A DNA stretch of 64,000 bases, from NCBI RefSeq assembly GCF_900109685.1, contig NZ_FOBB01000013.1, forward strand, positions 1-64,000, written 5' to 3'. Below are positions 8,214 through 17,620 of the stretch, in pieces. The position numbers and the translations under genes were made by a program. Each line of letters starts with the position of its first letter. The stretch's first letter is position 1. The notes below the pieces were generated by a model that worked only from the letters and a program-made list of their open reading frames with translations, did not search any database and was not told the DNA's origin. The stretch comes from Chitinophaga rupis. Lineage in GTDB: Bacteria > Bacteroidota > Bacteroidia > Chitinophagales > Chitinophagaceae.

Positions 8214-9572
8214 ATGAACAACTCACGTCGTGATTTCCTGAAAAAATCTATTATGGGCGGGGCCGGTATCACCCTCACTGCTATGGGTATGCCAGCCAGC
8301 AGCTATGCGCGTATCCTGGGCGCTAATGACCGTGTAAATGTAGGATTGGTAGGCTTTTCAGACAGGGCGCGCCAGGCGCTGCTTCCCTGTTTTTTTGCCA
8401 ACAACAAGGAGCTGAACTTTGACCTGATAGGCGTATCTGATATCTGGAACCGCCGCCGTGATGAAGGCAAGGCTTTCCTGGAAAATAAAACAGGGCATAG
8501 CATACAAACCTATGTGAATAATGATGAACTGTATAAGAATAAGGACCTGGATGCAGTGATCATTGCCACGGCTGATTTCCAGCATGCCTACCATACCATT
8601 GAGGCCGTAGGTCACAAAATGGATGTGTACTGCGAAAAACCTTTTGCAGAAACCATGGAAGATGCACGCGCTGCACTGAAAGCCGTAAAAGGCTCCGGCA
8701 AAATATTCCAGGTAGGCACGCAACGCCGTAGTGGGCCCAGCTACCATGCTGCTGCCAACTTTATAAAAGAAGGCAAATTCGGACCTATTACCATGGTGGA
8801 AATGACCTGGAACGTGAACCAGCCCGGCCGCTGGCGCCGTCCTGAACTGGTAAAATCCATCCGTGAATCTGATACTGACTGGAAACGCTTCCTGGCAGGC
8901 CGCCCGCAGGATAGCTGGGACCCGCGCAAATACCTGGAGTTCCGCCTGTTCTGGCCTTATTCCAGCGGCATTTTTGGCCAGTGGATGACCCACCAGATCG
9001 ATACCGTACACTGGTTCAGCGGGCTGAAACATCCCCGTTCTGCTGTAGCCAATGGCGGCATTTATGTATGGAAAGATGGCCGTGCAAATGCAGATACCCT
9101 AACCGCGGTGTTTGAATACGGGCCGGAAGATGATCCCAAGAGTGGCTTCCAGGTAATGTACAGCTCCCGCTTTCATAACTCTGCCGGCGGTATTAAGGAG
9201 ATCTATTACTCCAACGGTGGCACCATTGATATGGATAGCAATAAGATCAGCCATACCGGCGGCTTAACAGAAAGGGAAGCGCAGGAAATGGGCATGCATG
9301 CAAATCTGCTGCCGGATATTACCCTGACCAGCGATGCTGTTAAAGCTACTACCAGCGCCAATACCGGCGGTGATGCATTAACCAACGGGCATGTGCGTAA
9401 CTGGATGGAGTGTGTACGTTCCCGTAAGGAAACCAATGCGCCCATAGAAGCAGCCTACTCCCACTCTATTGCACTGATCATGGGGAATGCTGCTTACCGT
9501 ACCGGCCAGAAGGCTACGTTTGATGAAGGCAAGCAGGAGGTGATGGTAGGCGGGAAAGCGTTTATTATGTAG
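8214..9572 (+). CDS. Tat-exported Gfo/Idh/MocA-family oxidoreductase
   Basis: A 452-residue NAD(P)-dependent oxidoreductase. The N-terminus has a twin-arginine signal (SRRDFLKK at residues 4-11, then a mild hydrophobic stretch ending near SSYA), so the protein is probably folded and exported with its cofactor. A Rossmann domain follows (NVGLVGFSDRARQAL, ~42-56). The family motif EKP lies in YCEKPFAETMEDA at ~142-154, and the C-terminal substrate domain completes it. Members oxidise or reduce sugars and inositols, and some exported ones are NAD-dependent glycosidases of the GH109 type. It is in a likely two-gene operon with the TIM-barrel protein. Confidence 0.9.
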   Translation: MNNSRRDFLKKSIMGGAGITLTAMGMPASSYARILGANDRVNVGLVGFSDRARQALLPCFFANNKELNFDLIGVSDIWNRRRDEGKAFLENKTGHSIQTYVNNDELYKNKDLDAVIIATADFQHAYHTIEAVGHKMDVYCEKPFAETMEDARAALKAVKGSGKIFQVGTQRRSGPSYHAAANFIKEGKFGPITMVEMTWNVNQPGRWRRPELVKSIRESDTDWKRFLAGRPQDSWDPRKYLEFRLFWPYSSGIFGQWMTHQIDTVHWFSGLKHPRSAVANGGIYVWKDGRANADTLTAVFEYGPEDDPKSGFQVMYSSRFHNSAGGIKEIYYSNGGTIDMDSNKISHTGGLTEREAQEMGMHANLLPDITLTSDAVKATTSANTGGDALTNGHVRNWMECVRSRKETNAPIEAAYSHSIALIMGNAAYRTGQKATFDEGKQEVMVGGKAFIM

Positions 9573-9591
9573 TAATGCAGCGATCTATATA

Positions 9592-9630
9592 AAAAAGCGA
9601 ATGTTCCATCTGCTGAAACATTCGCTTTTT
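9592..9630. terminator. Bidirectional terminator, oxidoreductase / PaiB
   Basis: A perfect 14-bp stem (9592-9605 with 9617-9630) with GCGAATG at its core, an A-run on the left and a T-run on the right, between convergent genes. Confidence 0.88.
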
Positions 9631-9648
9631 CATTTGCACATTTGTATA

Positions 9649-10263
9649 TCATTTCCTTCGTTTCTCCATCTCCTCTGCAATCCGCAACGCATCTTCATCG
9701 CCACGTTGTTTCAGGTGATGGATCACGCTCTTATAATCACGATCGTTCTTATTCTGGCTAAGCTTATAACGTGCCTGCACATCGGCTATCGTCATTTCAA
9801 AACCTACAATAGCTTTGAGGTTGTTGTGTAATTCCTTTTCCGGGATGTCGTGCAAATGCACGGGGTGTTCGGAGGCGGCCTCATAATGGTTCATCAGCTT
9901 TTCAAGAGACGCTGCTAATTCTTCGTCCGTTAAAATGCGCATGGGGCCATAGATGTGTACCGCAATGTAATTCCAGGTGGGGATCTTCTCCTTCTCATAC
10001 CAGGAAGATGATATGTATGCGTGCGGAGCAGTGAAAATAGCCAGGGCCGGGCCGCTGGTAAAGGCCTCCCACTGCGGGTTATTTTTTGCGATATGCCCTT
10101 TCAGCACAAAAGCGCCATCTGCCTTTTCCTCCAGCTCAATGGGAATGTGTGTAGCCAGCGGCGTACCGGCAGCTACATTGACCAGGATACCAAAACCGTT
10201 TTCGCGGATAAAGGAGGAGATCTCCTGCCAGTTGGTTTCCTGATTTATTTTAGGGACATGCAT
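9649..10263 (-). CDS. PaiB-like FMN-binding negative regulator
   Basis: A 204-residue protein of the PaiB family, flavin-reductase-like split barrels named after the Bacillus regulator. The start MHVPKINQ, the GTPLATHIPIEL segment, the KGHIAKNNPQW segment and IPTWNYIAVHIYGP (~105-118) are typical. Family members bind FMN. In Bacillus PaiB is linked with repression of sporulation and degradative enzymes, but in Bacteroidota the role is unknown and it may simply be a flavoprotein. It lies downstream of mrp on the same strand with a hairpin between, so joint transcription is doubtful. Confidence 0.85.
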   Translation of the reverse strand: MHVPKINQETNWQEISSFIRENGFGILVNVAAGTPLATHIPIELEEKADGAFVLKGHIAKNNPQWEAFTSGPALAIFTAPHAYISSSWYEKEKIPTWNYIAVHIYGPMRILTDEELAASLEKLMNHYEAASEHPVHLHDIPEKELHNNLKAIVGFEMTIADVQARYKLSQNKNDRDYKSVIHHLKQRGDEDALRIAEEMEKRRK

Positions 10264-10291
10264 AAATGTGTAGCGTTAAGGGCTAAAAAGA

Positions 10292-10328
10292 AAAGTGAAA
10301 AACGAAGAACGGCTCCGTTTTTCACTTT
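10292..10328. terminator. Intrinsic terminator after mrp
   Basis: A perfect 13-bp stem AAAGTGAAAAACG / CGTTTTTCACTTT around an 11-base loop, in the gap between mrp and the PaiB-like gene. The leftward transcript continues into TTCTTTTTAG, a suitable U-rich tail for ending mrp. Confidence 0.75.
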
Positions 10329-10343
10329 CAATATCATTTCAAA

Positions 10344-11441
10344 TTACAATACTATTTCTACGATCTTCGTTGGCTCCATATTGGCATTGCGCATGGCTAT
10401 GCTGCGGGCGGCATTACCGGCAAATTCAATGAACGCATTTTTCGTGATCTCATCTTTGCCTACCATTACCGGCTCGCCTTCATCGCCGCCTTCACGGATG
10501 CTTTGCACCAGGGGTATTTGTCCCAGGAAAGGAATTTCCATATCTTCTGCCAGTCGTTTACCACCATCCTTTCCAAAAATGTAATATTTGTTATTGGGCA
10601 GCTCTGCCGGTGTGAAGTAGGACATGTTCTCCACCAAACCAATGATGGGTACATTCACCTGCTGGCCGTTAAACATCATGATGCCTTTTTTAGCATCGGC
10701 CAGGGCTACATCCTGCGGGGTGGTTACAATCACCGCGCCGGTAACCGGAACGGTTTGTACCAGCGTCAGGTGAATATCGCCGGTGCCGGGCGGCATATCA
10801 ATTACCAGGTAATCCAGGTCGCCCCAGTATACATCGGTAATAAACTGACGCAGTGCGCTGCTGGCCATAGGACCGCGCCAAACCACGGCCTGCTTTTCAT
10901 CTATCAGCAACCCGATAGACATGAGCTTAATACCGTATTTTTCCAGCGGCACTATCATGCCTTTACCATCCACATTGGTCATTAAAGGCCTTTCGCCGCG
11001 TACGCCAAACATAATGGGTACAGAGGGGCCGTAAATATCGGCATCCATCAAACCCACGGTGGCGCCGCCTTCTGCCAGTGCCAGGGCCAGGTTGGCCGCT
11101 ACGGTGGATTTACCTACGCCGCCTTTACCGGAAGCTACTACAATAATATTTTTAACGTTGGGCAATACAGCTCTGCCATCTTTACGGTTAGAGTTTACGT
11201 TGGCGGTCATATTCACCTGCACCTCGGCCTCTTTGCTCACCATCAGGTGGATGGCAGTGATACACGCATTGCGGATCATATCTTTCAGCGGGCAGGCGGG
11301 CGTGGTAAGTACTACAGTAAATTTTACTTTATTGCCGTCTATCTCTATGTCTTTCACCATGTTCAGTGTTACCAGGTCCTTGCCAAGGTCCGGTTCTTCT
11401 ACATTGCTCAAAGCCTGTAACACCTGCTCTTTTGTGATCAT
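10344..11441 (-). CDS. mrp: Mrp/NBP35-type Fe-S cluster carrier ATPase
   Basis: A 365-residue P-loop protein. Residues ~1-85 form the MIP18/DUF59 domain often fused to bacterial Mrp. The deviant Walker A GKGGVGKST is at ~107-115, followed by the switch and Walker B regions (DADIYGPSVP; LVIDMPPGTGD). Mrp/ApbC proteins bind and deliver Fe-S clusters to target enzymes in the cytoplasm. The C-terminal CxxC cluster-binding pair of the canonical carriers is not obvious; after the MMFNGQQVNVPIIGLVENMSYF region I see no CxxC. This could mean a variant cluster mode. A TAACTTTG promoter element lies 30 bases upstream. Confidence 0.92.
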   Translation of the reverse strand: MITKEQVLQALSNVEEPDLGKDLVTLNMVKDIEIDGNKVKFTVVLTTPACPLKDMIRNACITAIHLMVSKEAEVQVNMTANVNSNRKDGRAVLPNVKNIIVVASGKGGVGKSTVAANLALALAEGGATVGLMDADIYGPSVPIMFGVRGERPLMTNVDGKGMIVPLEKYGIKLMSIGLLIDEKQAVVWRGPMASSALRQFITDVYWGDLDYLVIDMPPGTGDIHLTLVQTVPVTGAVIVTTPQDVALADAKKGIMMFNGQQVNVPIIGLVENMSYFTPAELPNNKYYIFGKDGGKRLAEDMEIPFLGQIPLVQSIREGGDEGEPVMVGKDEITKNAFIEFAGNAARSIAMRNANMEPTKIVEIVL

Positions 11442-11470
11442 AAAAAGTTGTTAAATTTGATTCCAGACTG

Positions 11471-11478
11471 CAAAGTTA
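11471..11478 (-). promoter_or_regulatory. mrp promoter -7 element
   Basis: Minus-strand TAACTTTG, an exact TAnnTTTG match, 30 bases before the mrp start codon. Confidence 0.6.
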
Positions 11479-11575
11479 ACCTAATCGGGGGTTAATTTGG
11501 GCGATAAATTATAGTTTTTGTCAATGTGGTCATAAGCGATGGAACATTTGACAAATTCTTTTATCTTAGGACCAC

Positions 11576-12223
11576 ATGCGAAAGATTAGTTCCTACATAC
11601 TGTTATTCTTTTTTTTACTATCTCCCTTCCTGCTGAAAGCGCAATTCACGCAGTTTAAAGACAGTATTATCCAGATCTCCGGTATTACTATGACGGCAGA
11701 CAGCCTGCGGGCCATTCCGGCAGTAAGCGTGGTCATAAGAGGCCAGGGACGCGGTACCATCTCCAACAGCCAGGGTGTATTTTCCATTGTGGCATTTAAA
11801 GGAGATACCTTGTCGTTCACAGCGGTAGGTTTCAAAAGGAAAATGTTCCGCATACCCACTGACCTGAAAGGCAATAATTTTTCCATGATACAGCTGATGG
11901 TGGAGGATACTACTTACCTGCCGGTAACCATCATTAAGCCCTACCCTACCAAAGAAGAATTTGAAAAAGCTTTCATTGGCGATGATATACCTGATGATGA
12001 ATATGAAATAGCCCGTAAGAACACGGATGCCGCCAGAATGCGGGCCCTGGCGCGTTATTTGCCGGTGGACGGGCGCGAGGCGTCGAATATGTACATGAAA
12101 AAACAGGCGCAATCCCTCTATTACGCCGGGCAGCAGCCACCCCAGAATATCTTTAACCCGCTGGCCTGGGCACAATTCATACAGGCCTGGAAACGGGGCG
12201 ATTTCAAAAGAAAAGACGATTAG
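11576..12223 (+). CDS. Exported carboxypeptidase-regulatory-like domain protein
   Basis: A 215-residue exported protein of unknown exact role. Residues 1-22 are a signal peptide ending in LLKAQ. Residues ~35-105 form a carboxypeptidase-D-regulatory-like beta-sandwich (ISGITMTADSLRAIPAVSVVIRG ... TLSFTAVGFKRK), the module found at the N-terminus of SusC proteins. The rest (~110-215) is charged and helical with no domain I recognise. Stand-alone proteins like this are common in Bacteroidota and are probably periplasmic or outer-membrane associated. No operon partner is evident. Confidence 0.8.
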   Translation: MRKISSYILLFFFLLSPFLLKAQFTQFKDSIIQISGITMTADSLRAIPAVSVVIRGQGRGTISNSQGVFSIVAFKGDTLSFTAVGFKRKMFRIPTDLKGNNFSMIQLMVEDTTYLPVTIIKPYPTKEEFEKAFIGDDIPDDEYEIARKNTDAARMRALARYLPVDGREASNMYMKKQAQSLYYAGQQPPQNIFNPLAWAQFIQAWKRGDFKRKDD

Positions 12224-12346
12224 TTAATGTGCGAATATGCAGATGGATGGACATTTGCAAAAATGTTTGTACCTGAAATTTTCTCATATTTGCAAGCTAA
12301 TATTTACGCAGTGCGTATGTACTTAATCCGCATATTTGCACAGCAA
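12224..12346. repeat. Family G intergenic repeat (copy G2)
   Basis: Begins at the TAG stop of the previous gene. The left word TGTGCGAATATGC (about 12238-12250) has a one-mismatch reverse complement GCATATTTGCACA (about 12330-12342). Between them are further related words such as ACATTTGCAAAAATG and CATATTTGCAAGC. Confidence 0.65.
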
Positions 12347-12382
12347 TAAATTTCACGACCTCATACACTAAAACAAAAACGC

Positions 12383-13270
12383 ATGCAACAAATAGCTGTT
12401 ATTGGCGCCGGAACTATGGGAAACGGCATAGCTCACGTATTTGCACAGCATAATTATAAAGTAAACCTGATAGATGTTTCTGCGCCTGCGTTGGAAAAAG
12501 CCCTGGGCGTTATTCAGAAGAACCTGGACCGGCAGGTAGCCAAAGGCAGCATTAACGAAACCGTGAAAACTGAAACCCTGCAAAACATTACTACCTATAC
12601 TTCCCTTGCAGACGGCGTTAAGCATGCAGGGCTGATAGTAGAAGCAGCCACAGAAAACATTAACCTGAAACTAAAAATATTTGCAGAGCTGGACCAGCAT
12701 GCACCGGCAGATGCGATACTGGCCACCAATACCTCCTCTATTTCCATTACCCGCATTGCTGCAGCCACCAAAAGGCCGGAGAAAGTAATTGGCATGCACT
12801 TCATGAATCCCGTACCGGTTATGAAACTGGTAGAGATCATTAACGGTTATGCTACGGATGCGGAAGTAACTAAAACAATCGTGAGCCTGTCTGAAAAGCT
12901 GGAGAAAGTACCCTGTGTGGTGAATGATTATCCCGGCTTTATCGCCAACCGCATCTTAATGCCCATGATCAATGAAGCCATTTGCTCTTTATATGAAGGC
13001 GTAGCAGGCGTGCAGGAAATTGACACCGTAATGAAGCTGGGCATGGCGCATCCCATGGGACCTTTACAGCTGGCGGATTTTATAGGGCTGGATGTGTGTT
13101 TATCTATTTTACAGGTGCTGCATGATGGTTTCGGAAATCCTAAATACGCCCCTTGCCCGCTGCTGGTGAATATGGTTACGGCCGGTTATTTAGGCGTAAA
13201 AAGCGGAGAAGGTTTTTATAAGTACACGGCCGGCAGTAAAGACCTGGTAGTGAGCAGCCGTTTCAAATAA
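12383..13270 (+). CDS. 3-hydroxyacyl-CoA (3-hydroxybutyryl-CoA) dehydrogenase
   Basis: A 295-residue NAD-dependent enzyme that oxidises (S)-3-hydroxyacyl-CoA to 3-ketoacyl-CoA, or the reverse. It has the length of the stand-alone Hbd/PaaH type. The Rossmann motif GAGTMGNGIAHVFA is at residues 7-20. The catalytic region includes NTSSISIT (~118-125) and the active-site His in GMHFMNPVPVMKLVEI (~139-154). The C-terminal dimerisation domain is complete, with PMGPLQLADFIGLD. It may act in fatty-acid or aromatic-acid breakdown; no partner genes lie next to it. Confidence 0.95.
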   Translation: MQQIAVIGAGTMGNGIAHVFAQHNYKVNLIDVSAPALEKALGVIQKNLDRQVAKGSINETVKTETLQNITTYTSLADGVKHAGLIVEAATENINLKLKIFAELDQHAPADAILATNTSSISITRIAAATKRPEKVIGMHFMNPVPVMKLVEIINGYATDAEVTKTIVSLSEKLEKVPCVVNDYPGFIANRILMPMINEAICSLYEGVAGVQEIDTVMKLGMAHPMGPLQLADFIGLDVCLSILQVLHDGFGNPKYAPCPLLVNMVTAGYLGVKSGEGFYKYTAGSKDLVVSSRFK

Positions 13271-13274
13271 TATA

Positions 13275-13316
13275 AAAAGAAAGAGACCAGCTTTAAAGGG
13301 CCGGTCTCTTTCTTTT
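13275..13316. terminator. Bidirectional terminator, hbd-like / GH78
   Basis: A 14-bp perfect stem AAAAGAAAGAGACC / GGTCTCTTTCTTTT around a 14-base loop between convergent genes, with A/T runs on both sides. Confidence 0.88.
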
Positions 13317-13328
13317 ATGCAGCTCCAA

Positions 13329-16079
13329 TCACTCTCCTGCGCTGAAATTATACTCTCCTGATCCTACCTCAAATACGGCATATCCTCCATCCATCTTTAC
13401 AAATTTCACACCTTTATTTCCGGATATAACGGCATTGCCCTCTTTCACCTGCTGTTCCGACGCTGCGGGTACATATACCGCTGCCCGGGTATTAACCGGC
13501 ACGGTGATCTTCCAGTTAAAGGTATTACCTTCCTTTTCCCAGGCGCTGCGGATCCAGCCATGTACAGAGTGGTAGCTGGCGCTTACCTTCTTCAGGTCTT
13601 TTACCGGCAACGGTTTCATAATGATCTTCTTAAAACCGGGAGCTGAAGGATCAGGCTTGATGCCTGCCAGGTTTTCGTAATACCATACTACCAGGTCGCC
13701 CAGCAGCATTACGTGATTACCTGAGTTCATGGCCGGGTCCGCGGTGTTGCCGTTCCACAACTCCCAGATAGTGGTGGCCCCATGTTCGGCCATATAACCC
13801 CAGCTGGGATAAGTGGTATTAGTGGCCAGCTGGTAAGCCAGGTCGCCACGCCCGTAATTGGTAAGCACCCGCATCAGCCATTCTGCGCCTACCAGGCCAG
13901 TGCTTATATGCCCATTGTAGTCCTGCAGGGTTTTATCCACCACATGGCGGAATACTGTATCCTGGCTGCCGGAAGGTGTAAGCCCGTAAGCCAGCGAAAA
14001 GATATTGGCAGTAGGTGTGTTGTTCGCATAATAACCTTCTTTTTTATTAAGGAACTTGTCGTTGAAAGCCAGCTTCACTTTTTCGCCCAGCTCCTTGAAT
14101 GCGCTTACATCGGCTGTATTACCGGTGATGGTTGCAAAACGTTCCATCACTGTCAGCAGGTGATAATAGAAAGCAGTACCCAGGTAATCGCCGGCAGTTT
14201 TACGTGCAGGGTCTTTGGAGTGAATGAGCTCCGGCGACTCCGGAGGCATACACCAGTCGCCATAGGTGTCCTTTGTGAGGATATAATCTTTCATGTATTT
14301 ATCCTTCATGTAGTACATCCACTTTTTCATGGAAGCATAGTGCTTGCGCAGCGGCTGGTCATCCCCATACTGCTCATACAGCAGGTTGGCGATGATCAGG
14401 TAAGCAGCCGGCCAGGTCATGTTATCCGAATATATTTTCCAGTAAGTGGGCGCCACATCGGGCACACTGCCCTCCGGCTTTTGCGCATCTTCTATATCCT
14501 GCAGCCATTTGGCATACAGCATGTGGTTATCGAAAATAAAGCTCTCTCCCCTGGCGCCTACAGCACGGTCGCCCAGCCATCCCATACGCTCATCACGCTG
14601 CGGACAATCCGTAGGCATGCCGCGGTAGTTACCGCGTATGCCCCAGTAGGCGTTCCTGTATATTTTGTTGATCACTTCATTGGAGGTTTCAAATTGGCCG
14701 GTAGTTTCCATTTCGTCATACACTACCCTGCCTTCAATAGCCGACAGATCCGGCTTGCCGGGATATCCTGTTACCTCTACATAACGGAAACCATGATAGG
14801 TGAAACGGGGCTCCCATTCTTCCGTGCCTTCTCCTTTTAGTGTATAGATGTCCGTTACCTTTGCAGAGCGGAGGTTATCCATGTACAGGGTGCTGTCATC
14901 TTTCAGGCGTTCTGCGAAACGCATGCTCACTTTGGCGCCTTTCTCCCCTTTTACTTTAAGATGCACCCAGCCTACAAAGTTCTGCCCCATATCGTAAATG
15001 AACATGCCGGGTTTGATCTCTTTCACACTCACTGCTTTCACGGTATCCATCACTTTGATATTATTGTTGGGCTGTGCCACCAGCAGGTCTGCAGGTTCCT
15101 GCACCAGCTGCACCGGCAGCCAGTTAGCGGTGTTATATCCCGGCTGGGCCCATCCTGTCAGCTCTTTGGTGGCATCGTACTCTTCACCGTCATACTCATT
15201 GTTAGCGATAATAGGCCCTGCGGCAGTTAGTTTCCAGCTATCGTCTGTGATCACGTTGCCGGTGCTGCCATCGTCATATACGAGGTTCAGCTGGCAGATC
15301 ATTTTAGGATAACCGTAGTTTGTTATGTTTGGTTCCCGCATATGAAAGAAGCGGCCGTTACCGAGAATGGCGCCGATGGCATTATTGCCTTCTTTCAATT
15401 CAGCGGTTACATCAAAGGTGTTGTAAAATACGCGCTTATTATATTCCGTGGGGCCGGGCGCCAGCACCTGGTCTCCGATCTTTTTACCATTGATGTAAAG
15501 CTCATATAATCCCAGTCCGCTGATATAGGCGGTGGCGCGCTTTACCTTTTTGCCAACAGGAAATTCTTTCCTGAGATAACGTGCAGAAAGCCGGGTGAGG
15601 GTGTCTTTAGGCTTTTCCCATCCGAAAGCGGAATCAAGTCCTATCCATTTTGCCTGCCAGTCCGTGAGTTGTAACAACCCTGTACTCCAGCTGGCAGGCT
15701 TGCTCCAGCCGGATTCTTTACCATCCTTTGTCCACACTTTCACTTTCCAGTAACATTGCGCGCCGCTGCTGAGCGGCTTACCTGCGTAGGCTACATTAAT
15801 GGATTGATCGGAGCTCACCTTCTCTGAGTTCCAGAGGTCTGCTTCATCGTTGTTGAGTGCATCTTCAGAAGAGGCAACCATGAGCTGGTAGGCCGACTGT
15901 TCGATGCCTCTGCCGCTGCTTTCGATCTCCCAGCTTAACCTGGGATTGCTAAGGTCAATGCCTGAAGGGTTTTCGCGGAATTCGCAGCGCAGGTGCGCCA
16001 GCGTAAGGTCATTGCTGGTTTGTTTACAGGAGTAGATCAATACTACCGGCAAGAGTAAAAGAAGAATCCGTTTTATCAT
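13329..16079 (-). CDS. GH78 alpha-L-rhamnosidase lipoprotein
   Basis: A 916-residue glycoside hydrolase of family 78, which releases alpha-L-rhamnose from plant rhamnosides and rhamnogalacturonan. The N-terminus is a lipoprotein signal (LLPVVLIYSC, Cys18). Then come the N-terminal fibronectin-like and beta-sandwich domains (~30-450), the (alpha/alpha)6 catalytic barrel (~470-800) with the family motif CPQRDERMGWLGD (general-acid Glu within it), and a C-terminal beta-sandwich (~800-916). The GATTIWELWNG segment is also characteristic. It is third in a susC-susD-GH78 operon (24-base gap), so substrate captured at the surface is probably trimmed in or near the periplasm. Confidence 0.95.
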   Translation of the reverse strand: MIKRILLLLLPVVLIYSCKQTSNDLTLAHLRCEFRENPSGIDLSNPRLSWEIESSGRGIEQSAYQLMVASSEDALNNDEADLWNSEKVSSDQSINVAYAGKPLSSGAQCYWKVKVWTKDGKESGWSKPASWSTGLLQLTDWQAKWIGLDSAFGWEKPKDTLTRLSARYLRKEFPVGKKVKRATAYISGLGLYELYINGKKIGDQVLAPGPTEYNKRVFYNTFDVTAELKEGNNAIGAILGNGRFFHMREPNITNYGYPKMICQLNLVYDDGSTGNVITDDSWKLTAAGPIIANNEYDGEEYDATKELTGWAQPGYNTANWLPVQLVQEPADLLVAQPNNNIKVMDTVKAVSVKEIKPGMFIYDMGQNFVGWVHLKVKGEKGAKVSMRFAERLKDDSTLYMDNLRSAKVTDIYTLKGEGTEEWEPRFTYHGFRYVEVTGYPGKPDLSAIEGRVVYDEMETTGQFETSNEVINKIYRNAYWGIRGNYRGMPTDCPQRDERMGWLGDRAVGARGESFIFDNHMLYAKWLQDIEDAQKPEGSVPDVAPTYWKIYSDNMTWPAAYLIIANLLYEQYGDDQPLRKHYASMKKWMYYMKDKYMKDYILTKDTYGDWCMPPESPELIHSKDPARKTAGDYLGTAFYYHLLTVMERFATITGNTADVSAFKELGEKVKLAFNDKFLNKKEGYYANNTPTANIFSLAYGLTPSGSQDTVFRHVVDKTLQDYNGHISTGLVGAEWLMRVLTNYGRGDLAYQLATNTTYPSWGYMAEHGATTIWELWNGNTADPAMNSGNHVMLLGDLVVWYYENLAGIKPDPSAPGFKKIIMKPLPVKDLKKVSASYHSVHGWIRSAWEKEGNTFNWKITVPVNTRAAVYVPAASEQQVKEGNAVISGNKGVKFVKMDGGYAVFEVGSGEYNFSAGE

Positions 16080-16103
16080 GCTGTTGTATTTAAATAATAA
16101 ATG

Positions 16104-17603
16104 CTATTGTGGGTTCTGTTCAAGGTTATCGAGATTCACATCTGTTTGCGGCAGGGGTAACAGCAACCGGTTGTTGCTTACCTGGTAAGCGTTTGACGGA
16201 ATGTAAGTATGCTGCTGTTTTTCCCGCACACCATGTGCGTTCATGACTGTAACGGCATTGCCTGAACGTACCAGATCGTACCAGCGGTGGTTCTCAAACG
16301 CCAGCTCTACCTGCCTTTCATGAAACACCGCATTTCTGAAAGCAGTCTGGCTGTTCAGCTCCGCGGCTGTTTTGTTTGGCAGGCCTGCCCTTGTTCTCAC
16401 CTGGTTCAGGAGGTCAAATGCTTCGCCGTTGGCCACAAAGCCCTGTTCATTGAGGCATTCGGCGATCATCAGCAATACATCTGCATAACGCAGCACAGGA
16501 AAATTATCGTTGGTACGTCCTACTTCAGTAAAGCCGTGGTTATACTTTTTTACATAGGGAATGTTCACAAAAACGCCATTGATGGTATAACCTTCTGAAA
16601 GGGAAGCTGCTTTACGTTTATCTCCTGCTTCATAAGCCGCGATCATGTCCTGTGTGGGAATATTCCAGCCCGAGCCGCTGCCGTTGATGCCTGTTTTGGT
16701 ATCGCCGGTTACTGCGCTGCCGGATGTATAAGGGGCAAACGTGTACATGAAGCTACTGAACAATCCTGTTTGTGAGCCCAGGTACTGGATCTCGAAAATG
16801 GATTCAGGACCGTTCTTTTTATTCGGGTCAAAGATATCTGCATAATTAGGTACCAGCTGGTATCCCAGGGCAGTAACCTTGCGCAGCTCAGCTAAGGCTT
16901 CGGCATATTTCTTTTGTGTCAGGTATACCTTGCCCAGCAGGGTGCTTGCTGTAGCGGAGCTTGCCCTTCCTACATCAGCGCCGTTATATTTTGCAGGCAG
17001 CTTTGCAGCAGCAGCGGTAAGGTCAGCTATAATAACGGCATATACCTGCTCAACGCTTGCACGTCCTTTGGAAAGCGAGGAATCGGGCGATTGCACAGCG
17101 CTCATGCGCAAGGGCACACCACCGAACTGACGCACCAGGTTGAAATAATGAAAGGCCCGCAGGAACTGCACTTCGCCGGTGTACTGGTTGCGTGCAGCAT
17201 CAGACATAGTCACTTCATCTATATGCGCCAGCACATCATTACAGCGGGAAATGCCGATATAGCTATCCTGCCAGAAGTTACGGATACATTCGGCGGTAGC
17301 GCCTACCAGGAATTCATCTACAAACTCCCACTGTTCTCTTCCCCTGTCTGCGTTGTTGTACTGGAACGCGCTGTTATCCGATCTCATTTCGCCGAAGATC
17401 CAGTAGCTTTCGCGGCCTAGGTCCTGCAGTATGTTGTAGGCTGCATTCACCGCCTGCTTGATCTCGTCTTCGTTCTTGTAAAATACATTGCTGTTGATGG
17501 TGGCTTCCGGGTTCAGGTCCAGGAAGTTTTTGCCGCAGCCGGTGGTCAGCAGCGCTGCCATCAGCGGGATGAGTATATATTGAATAGATCTTTTTCCTTG
17601 CAT
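16104..17603 (-). CDS. SusD/RagB-family lipoprotein of the rhamnoside locus
   Basis: A 499-residue surface glycan-binding lipoprotein. The signal peptide ends in the lipobox LLTTGC (Cys23), followed by GKNFLDLNPE, a very typical SusD start. The N-terminal helical domain (AVNAAYNILQDLGRESYWI) and the C-terminal region with FHERQVELAFENHRWYDLVR near residue 440 are intact, and the protein ends in LDNLEQNPQ, the usual SusD ending. It lies 17 bases after its SusC partner and 24 bases before the GH78 gene. Confidence 0.96.
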   Translation of the reverse strand: MQGKRSIQYILIPLMAALLTTGCGKNFLDLNPEATINSNVFYKNEDEIKQAVNAAYNILQDLGRESYWIFGEMRSDNSAFQYNNADRGREQWEFVDEFLVGATAECIRNFWQDSYIGISRCNDVLAHIDEVTMSDAARNQYTGEVQFLRAFHYFNLVRQFGGVPLRMSAVQSPDSSLSKGRASVEQVYAVIIADLTAAAAKLPAKYNGADVGRASSATASTLLGKVYLTQKKYAEALAELRKVTALGYQLVPNYADIFDPNKKNGPESIFEIQYLGSQTGLFSSFMYTFAPYTSGSAVTGDTKTGINGSGSGWNIPTQDMIAAYEAGDKRKAASLSEGYTINGVFVNIPYVKKYNHGFTEVGRTNDNFPVLRYADVLLMIAECLNEQGFVANGEAFDLLNQVRTRAGLPNKTAAELNSQTAFRNAVFHERQVELAFENHRWYDLVRSGNAVTVMNAHGVREKQQHTYIPSNAYQVSNNRLLLPLPQTDVNLDNLEQNPQ

Positions 17604-17620
17604 AACAGATGATTTTGCGG

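Noticed and set aside
9601..9831. 76-codon + strand frame after the Gfo/Idh/MocA gene
   Set aside because: It starts in the terminator stem and runs antisense to the PaiB-like gene.
13782..14840. 352-codon + strand open frame
   Set aside because: Antisense shadow of the GH78 rhamnosidase; no domain or start signal.
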